Positions 52,001-61,000 of a stretch of 64,000 nt of DNA are shown one piece after another; the first letter of the stretch is position 1; each line of letters starts with the position of its first letter. Made by a program: the position numbers and the translations under genes. The notes beneath the pieces were generated by a model that ran no database searches, was not told where the DNA came from, and saw only the letters and a list, made by a program, of their open reading frames with translations. Source of the DNA: Sipunculus nudus (taxonomy: Eukaryota; Annelida; Sipuncula; Golfingiida; Sipunculidae); the NCBI GenBank assembly GCA_026874595.1, contig CM049306.1, positions 94,479,642 through 94,543,641 of the forward strand, read 5' to 3'.

Positions 52001-55000
52001 GGGGTGAATGGGATGTTGATATGAGAATAACTGTACACCTGTCACAGCAGGGGATCTCCCCCAGTGACTGTAACAAATCAGAAACCCTGGCATAGCTGAC
52101 TTCCAGTGACCTGGAGTGGGACCCTGCATCTGTAATCAAAGCAAGTGACTACAGAAAAAAAATCAATAACTAGCTTAATTTTCAAGCTTTTATTTTCAAA
52201 TTTCAGATTTAGACAAACTAAGTATTTATGTTTACATGCTGTAAAAATTTAATCAATGGTGCTTACAGGAAAAAAACGTGCCATGGTCAAAGTTGGGCAA
52301 AATTTAAGGTACTGTTTTTTTTTATGCTAATAACTTAAAAATATACAAAATTCAGATCTTATTTTGGGTAAACAATTGAATCTTAATTAAACATAGTTAT
52401 ATACTTGAGAAAATAGACTCTAGTTTCAAAATTTTTCATGTTAAGTGAGTTATTATTTTTCCTGATTTTTTACAAAGTCCATTATGTTTGGGCCTATAAC
52501 TTAAAGAATTTATACTTTACAGACTTAATTTCTGGCATGTACATAGGAACTATCTAGAGGAATATTTATGGTAAATATGAGGAAAAACAGATGAGTGGTT
52601 TTGATAATAGGCAGTCCTGAAGTGTGAAAATAGGATTTTAATAAAAAATTCAGGTATTTCCTTAATTTCTCAAAGGAACAAAGTCGCAAAGACCCAGTTT
52701 TCCGCTTGGTAGGAGATCTTGGGAACATCTAACATTATGCTGACTTTTGGATTCCTAGGTCTTACGGTTTCAAAACGTGCAACATCTACGGACAGACGGA
52801 CGGACGACGGACAATGGACCACAACTATAGCTCAGATGACTTATAGTCAGCTGAGCTAAAAACTGAAAATATAAGTTAAAATATTAGAATTCTAAGTTGC
52901 AATCATTAAATATCCAGAGTGTAGCTCATATTGGGTCATATTATGCATACCCATATATTTTATTATTTTTAAATCAAATGTTTAAACTGAATTTAAAAGA
53001 AAATAATGCCACAACATGGCATCTACAAGATTATTCCTTGAATCCCTATTAAAATGTTTTGCACACAGGAGTTTTCAGCACATGCTTAATTTTATTCACC
53101 AAAATAAAATAAAAGATTCAGTAAATTTGATCAAATAAAAACATCTTTTCAAATAAAGTATACACACTGTTGGTTGAATGAGGGACAAACAATATCATTA
53201 TGCTAATTACAATCTCAGCTGTAATTTATTACTGGAATTAATAGTCAACTTCATACCTGGTGAAGTTTTACTCTTCCGAAGTAAACCTTTACTTATGTGA
53301 TGAACCTCCACACTTTCATAGCAATACATCACTTTGTGGACACAATTAAATGTGCACTTCAATCATTGTAACCCTGGTGGTACAATACAAAATCTAAAAT
53401 GTAGCATAGCCAAGAATAAAATAAAATACAGAAAATTATAACATTCTTCTAGTTTATGCACCAGCTGGGGGGGGGGGGGGAGGGGGGGAGGGCAGGGGAA
53501 GCCTGCTAGTAGTGGCCAAGCTGAGCCAAGGCAAGCTGTCTGGGGTGGGTTACATAATGCCAGTGAAGGCTGTACTTCTAGGTGGGCTAGATGTAAACAA
53601 CACTTGACATGGTGTATGAAAACTTGAATAAAAGCTACTCTTTCCAATCAATTCCTTTGAAATTTCAGATTTTAAAAGATTAAATCCTTATGTATATATG
53701 TTGTGATAATTAAATCAACAGTGCTTACAGGGAAAAAACGTGCTACTGCCAAAGTTGATAAAATTTAAGGTATTGATTTTTTATTTATGCTAATAACTTG
53801 GAGAAATTTGCAAAATTCAGATCAAATTTTGGGTAAACAATTGAATAAATAAATTGAAAATAAATCAACAAAATGTAGAATGTAATTCTTTTTATTAACC
53901 ATACTCAAAGTTATGCAAAGTCAATTTTTCTAAAAGGTTTGTGTGTGTGCATGTATAAAACATCTGAAAACTTGTTTTATAGATTTTATTTAACTTGACC
54001 CAGGCTGAAAGAATATCTGAAAGTGAACAAATTGTTTGTATTAAATCTAATTTTTTTTTTGTTACAATTATATCATAATCCACTGTAAACATTTATGATG
54101 AACAACCTTTAAGGTGACATTTAAGGCCTTGAAAGAGAAATTAAATTAATTCATAATATTCACAGCAATAAAGCAGAATCCATTTGGGTAATTTATCTTT
54201 TAAAGGATGGCACCAGTTACTGACCATATAAAAGCACAATCAAGAGCCTAAAATAATAAGATTAGCACAATTCTCTTTCAGCTATGTCTTGGTGAATGTC
54301 CTTTTCCAGTATCTCATTTCCCTTAGATCCCCCCAAGTAATCATTCACTGATGCTGCGACAATTTTTACACTGATCTGATAATACCCCAGATCCTTTGAC
54401 ACCCAGACTCTGTGGCAGTTAATGATGCATTTAACAGAATGGCAGCTGCGATTCTGATCTCATTTCAAAAGCTTTATTATTCAACTATTTAATTATTGAA
54501 ATAAGGAAATCACCTGACTGCATCTTTTGTAATGTGACAAGATGATCAATTCCCTTGTCAATTTCATCAGCCTTGTACATCTCCCCGGTTAAAGCAACCA
54601 AACCTTGCTCATTTATCATTTCTGAAACATGCACAATATTTTGAATGATTTCACAAACTTTTAACTTTTTATTTTCATATCTGTATAATTGGAGAAAGGA
54701 GATTCCTTAACGTGATAATCCTGATAATCCTTTCATTAAGTAATCAGCCTAAATACCAGCTGATTAATGTTCCAGCTTTTCAGAGGTGATTGATTCAATG
54801 AACAAGAGGGCCCAAATCAATATTCAAGTCCTGACACAATCAGTCAAAAGAAATATGCAAGAGAGATGCTGCATATATGGTTTAATGTGTTTGATGCAAT
54901 TTTAATCCTAAATTCATCAGAAAATAATTCAGTAAATATCAGAAAAGCTGTGGGCTTTATAGGCCTTATGCCTGGTCAGTCTGCGACCAGTTACCTGTCA

Positions 55001-58000
55001 AAATAATGGAATTAAAGCAAAAATCCCCTTGTTTATAGTCAATGAGTTTAAGAGTAGTTAGTCCTTTGAATAATTTGATAAAACACAATCACTGATGGTC
55101 CTTTTAATTGTGTAACACAGACCAAAAAGGATGTTTTATATAACTTCAACACTATTTAAGTTCCAGACAATGGGGACAAGATTAAAAACATTTTTGAGCA
55201 AATATACCAACCTATTTACCCATGTACACTTGCACAGTTTATAAAAGTGTACATTTAGGGATTCATTGTGTATTAACCTATTTATAACTGCAACTGAAGC
55301 AATGCTGTCATTTGAAAGTCAAAAACCTCTGAATAAAACATGGCGGCAGCTGTCTCTTGAGGCTGTAGTATTTTTGACAAGGATTGTGTGGGATGACAGC
55401 AGAGCACTCTCAAACAGAACTAGCTGCTTATCCTACAGGGAGACACCGCATGTTCCATCTATTACAAATCATCTCCACAATTATTGTATACACTAATAAT
55501 GACATTATGTGCAGGTCCTGTGTGCATGTATGATCAAGCACATCCATAAAAGATAACTGTATAGTTACACTTAAAAGTCAACAGGGGTGATTATTTCTGT
55601 CGCTGGGAATATGCACCTGCAAGAGAATGGGATATAAAAACTCCCAGGTACCAGTGCTGTCATAGCAGCGGCTATATCAACTGACAGGTGCTGCTACACA
55701 GTACATGAAAACTAGATGTGTCGGATCAACACCAATGCCCCCGCCTGGAGCAAATTAGAAATATTTGTTAAATTTTGCAAAATTTTTTTAGTTCAGGAGG
55801 TGTCGTTTGGTCAAAAGTAGGGCAACTGGGACAAAACAGGAACTCAATCTGCCCACACACCAAAAATCAGGCCCGTATCTGCAGGCATTGTGAAAAAAAG
55901 TCTGTACAAGTGCACTTGTCATGAAAGTTTATATTTTTCATGAAATTTTCTATGTTAGGGCACCGTCAAACGGTCAAAAGTAGGTCAACTAGGACAAAAC
56001 GTGAACTCGATCTATAACTGGTCATTATCTGCCAACACACAAAAACTCAGGCCAATATCCCCAGGCATTGTGAAAAAAAGTCTGTACATGTGCACTTGTC
56101 ATGAAAATTTCTGTTTTTCATGAAATTTTCTATGTTCAGGAGCCGTAAAACGGTCAAAAGTAAGTCAACTGGGACGAAACGTAAACTCGATCTGTAACTA
56201 GTCATTATCTGTCCAAACACCCAAAATCAGGCCAATATCTGCAGGCATTGCGAAAAAAAGTCCGTACATGTGTATTTGTCATGAAAGTTCTATTTTTCAT
56301 GAAATTTTCTAAGTTTAGGAGCCGTAAAACAGTCAAAAGTAGGTCAACCTGGACGAAACGCAAACTCAATCTGTAACTAGCCATTATCTGTCCACACACC
56401 AAAAATCAGGCCAATATCTGCAGGCATTGCGAAAAAAGTCCGTACATGTGTATTTGTCATGAAAATTCTATTTTTCATGAAATTTTCTAAGTTTAGGAGC
56501 CGTAAAACGGTCAAAAGTAGGTCAACCGGGACGAAACGCGAACTCGATCTGTAACTGGTCATTATCTGCCCACACACAAAAAATCAGGCCAACATCTGCA
56601 GGCATTGCGAAAAAAAAGTCCGTACAACTGTTTGATTTCAGAATGACGGAAGGACGGACATGGGTAAAACTATATGCGGGGGCATAAAAAAGTCGCTGAC
56701 TTCATTGGCTGACCGGGTTCAGTTCTCATACTCAACAAAATATTTCTTTTGTACTTCTCACATGTTTTACTAAGATTTACTTTAAATACTTTGTATACAT
56801 ATGTCTTGTTGTGGATTATACCGACCAGAGATTTTCATGACCATTTTCTTTGCAGCAACAGATACTGGACAGCACTGCTATTTCAGCAAAATGCCAATAT
56901 GAGTTTTTTTTATATAAAAGTTATAAATCGAATGTTGGGAAATGACAACAATATAAACACTTACTCTCTCTAGTTAATACTGGTAGCATAAAGACTGAGT
57001 GACCTGAATATCAATGTCCCCTTCATTAAACTACCATGAAAGAGGATTTATTTTATTGATCTCTATGATCTTACGGTGTTATCTGAATATTTACATGAGT
57101 TAAGATGTATGTATAAACTACTGAATTTCACATATACCTTATTAAGATAGTCTAAACCATTAACACAGGTGTTTTAATATAGGTACATGATCACTGATAA
57201 ATTACACAAATGTCTAAATGTACACACTGGTGAAACTTAAATGGTAACTAAATTGTCAGCTATAACATTTCCTATGGCTTTAGGTAAATAATCTGGCAAG
57301 ATTTCTCTGGAAAATGCCCAAAAGAGTTAACAAGGGACCCATGGGTCACGGCGCTCAGCAGAAGTTTAAAAAATTTTGCAAATGCAAAATATTCTATGTA
57401 ATGTTTTTCATTTATATAAGAATATGAGAAGCTAAGAGGAAAGGGGCCCTCCTACTTGGTTATAGTAAAGTTCTAAATATATGATTGCAAACTAATACTC
57501 TGAAAAGACTGTCATGAAGAAAAACAGTAAAAGTTTTGAGATACTGTGATACATATAAAAATTTACAGATGGACAGGCAAGTGGACAGAATGGATAATAC
57601 CTTTATTTCACTTTCATGGGAATAATGCATATAAGTTTATATATAAGCCTTTTTATTTTTAGCATATCCACTTTTTTCCATTTAAAGTTTTTATCTGAAT
57701 CATTTTTTTTATTCACAAGTTTTATAAATTTTCAATAAAAAAACTGAAAATACAAGTTAAAATATTAGAATTCTAAGTTGCAATCATTATATATCCAGAG
57801 TGTAGCTCATATTGGGTTATATTATGCATACCCATATATTTTATTATTTTTAAATCAAATGTTTAAACTTAACTTAAAAGAAAATAATGCCTGAACATGG
57901 CATCTACAAGATTATTCCTTGAATCACTATTAAAAAGTTTGGCACATTGGAGTGTTCAGTACATGCTTAATTTTATTCACCGAAATAAAATAAAAGATTC

Positions 58001-61000
58001 AGTAAATTTGATCAAATAAAAACATCTTTTCAAATAAAGTATACACACTGTTGGTTGAATGAGGGACAAACAATATCATCGTGCTAATTACTATCTCAGC
58101 TATAATTTATTACTGGAATTAATAGTCTATTTCACACCTGGTGAAGTTTTTACTTTTCTAAAGTAAAGAATTCCTTATGTGATGAACATCCACACTTTCA
58201 TACCAATACACCACTTTGTGGACACAATTCAATGTGCTCTTTAATCATTGTAACCCTGGTGGTACAATACAAAATCTAAAATGTAGCATAGCCAAGAATA
58301 ATATAAAATACAGAAAATTATAACATTCATCTAGTCGATGCATGGGGGGGGGGGAGTGCAGGGCAGAGGGGAAGCCTGCTAGTAGTGGCAAAGCTGAGCC
58401 AAGGCAAGCTGCCTGGGGTCAGTTACATAATGCAAGTGAAGGCTGTACTTCTAGGTGGGCTAGATGTAAACAACACTTGACATGGTGTGTGGAAACTTGA
58501 ATAAAAGTTACTCTTTTCAATCAATTCCTTTGAAATTTCAGATTTTAAAAGATTAAATCCTTATGTATATATGTGGTGAAAATTAAATCAACAGTGCTTA
58601 CAGGAAAAAAACGTGTCATTGCCAAAGTTGGACAAAATTTAAGGTATTGATTTTTTATTTATGCTAATAACTTGACAAATTTGCAAAATTCAGATCTAAT
58701 TTTGGGTAAACAATTGAATCTTGATTAAATAAAGTTATATTCCTGAAAAAAAGTCTCCAGCTTCAGCAATTCTCATGTTAGGTCAGTAAATATATTTCCT
58801 GATTTTTTAAAAATTGCATTATATTTGGGCCCATAACTTCAAAATAATACCCAATACTGACCTAACTTTTTGGTATGTTCATAGAACATGTATGGAAGAA
58901 AATGAATACTAAATATTATCAAAAACAGATCAGTGGTTTTGATTTTAGGCAGCCTTGAAGTGTAACAATGGCTTTTTTATGGAAAACGGAGGTTTTTCCT
59001 TAATGTCTCGAAGGAACAAAGTTCTAATGACCCAATTTTCGGTATGGTAGTCTTTGTAATTAATTGTGTAATCTCACACAATTTTAATATAAATTTACAA
59101 TGGGTGCAGATTACCAAGTCAACACTGCATATTTAAGATACTATATTGAAGAACTAGCAATCTGCATCCTAAGGAATGCAAGCCTCCACCATGTGTGGGG
59201 GTCCCTATTGTGGGATGCTCCCACACCTGTGTTTGCATTCACTCATTCGGCCCATATTTCCATGTTCATTTGTGCACAAGTGACTGCACATTTGTGAATA
59301 TTCCTAGATGACACACCTGAATCCACATCATGTGCCAGACCCACTCCAAAATTGTATCAGTTCTATACTGACCCATTCCAAAAATGCCCAGAAAATTTCA
59401 TGAGATTCTGTTCATGGTTTCATGAGTAATGCTGTGAACAAATACAAAAACACACACATACAAATGGGGTTGACTACATATATCCTGGCGGGGGCAACAA
59501 TATGAAAAAGAAATGAATAAGTTGATGACTGACCTTTAGCACATGTCTGGTGCACCATTTTCACAACCATCATGACAGTGAGCGTGTTACAGGTACTGAT
59601 GTGCCCGAGCTGGACCTGGGCATTTTCAAGTCCTCCCCACACATGCTCCAAGAAGAACTCTATCAAGTTGTGGCCAAAACTCTTCCAGAGGAGATCCATG
59701 TACTTGACAGAGAGCTGCTGAACCACAGACGTATCAACAGCGTCACCCCACGACACTGATTTACGTTTCGGGTCAGACTGAGAAGAGGACACAGAACTAT
59801 CACTGTCTGAACTCAGGCGTACACGACGTGTTGGTCCTGTCGGGGGTCGGCTTTTGGGAGGAGATGGTATGTTAGATCCAGCGGGTCGCTTGAGCATTTT
59901 AGTAGAATCACAAACAATATGAAGAAACTTGGTCACAAACTCATGCTCACGTTGTGCAAATTCTATCACAGGGGACATTTCTTTAGACAAGTCGGGTGCT
60001 ATGACATCACCGACCCGTAACATGGCAGCACTTAAACTTACATGACTGCCTGTGGCACTGACATAGTCTGACGTATCTGTGCCGTGACCCATCAGGTTTG
60101 AGTACTCCTTTATAACGTCTTCCCAACAGAAGCCAGGTAACCTACCTGAGTTCACTAAGTGTAAGAATTCATCTGATGCAGTGTAAAAACGGTGTGTCAT
60201 AGCAGCAGCGTATTTTGATCTCTCTTCCGCAAGAATACTTAATAATCGTCCAAAGGGTATTGCTTTAATATTGTCACCCATGTGACACGAGTTTGCCTGA
60301 GCTGGTGTCGGGAATGGGTTTTGTAAGTGGGATGATATGGGGATGTTGAAACTTAAATTGAAAGGACTAGGATATGAACTTTCATGACATGGGTCCATGC
60401 GTACTGCAGTCACTATATCATTAAACTCTTCCACACCTCTAGTGATGGACCATATAGAATCTCTTGTGAATCTGTCAAGGTCACAGTGTGCCAGTACTTG
60501 AAGACCAAGCCTTATTAGGCAGTCTGTCCACCATATAGCGTTCTCTCTCAGCTGATAAAGCCTCTGTCTCACTAAATCAAGTTCTCGACATAACCTTGGT
60601 AACACTGGCTTGAGCCATGGATTGGTGTGAAGCTGCTGTTTGATGGAGTTCCAGTGGTTCATGTGTAAGCGTAAATCTTCACATATCGCACTAAGATATT
60701 CCAGTTTGGTGGTAGGTGCCTCTTGTAAACAATTATGGCTGATTGCGAACCACATGGTGAACTCCTGCTGGACAATATGCTGCAGGTCCTGTACAAACAC
60801 GACTAACGAGTTGAGGCGGGACGTATAATCCTGCACCAAATGGAGCTTTGCTCTGTTCTCTAATAAACTTCTCAGCTGCTGGTAATGTTTGGCCAGCCCT
60901 GCAGACTGTGGACAGTGCGTAAACCCTGCCGCTGATGTTTCTGAGGGCACCCTACGACACACATGCTGACCGGGCTGGACCACATAAAATAACTTGTCCA

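Noticed and set aside
52039-52129. Extra CCDC142 exon between exons 2 and 3
   Set aside because: It has good splice sites and an open frame but leaves phase 2, while exon 3 needs phase 1. It lies inside an element with a demonstrable empty site. Omitting it makes the full 3090-nt coding sequence consistent.
59412-59533. C-terminal 40 residues of the 587-codon open frame
   Set aside because: This is intron read-through beyond a good donor. The sequence becomes hydrophobic and AT-driven, and the family continues in exon 2.
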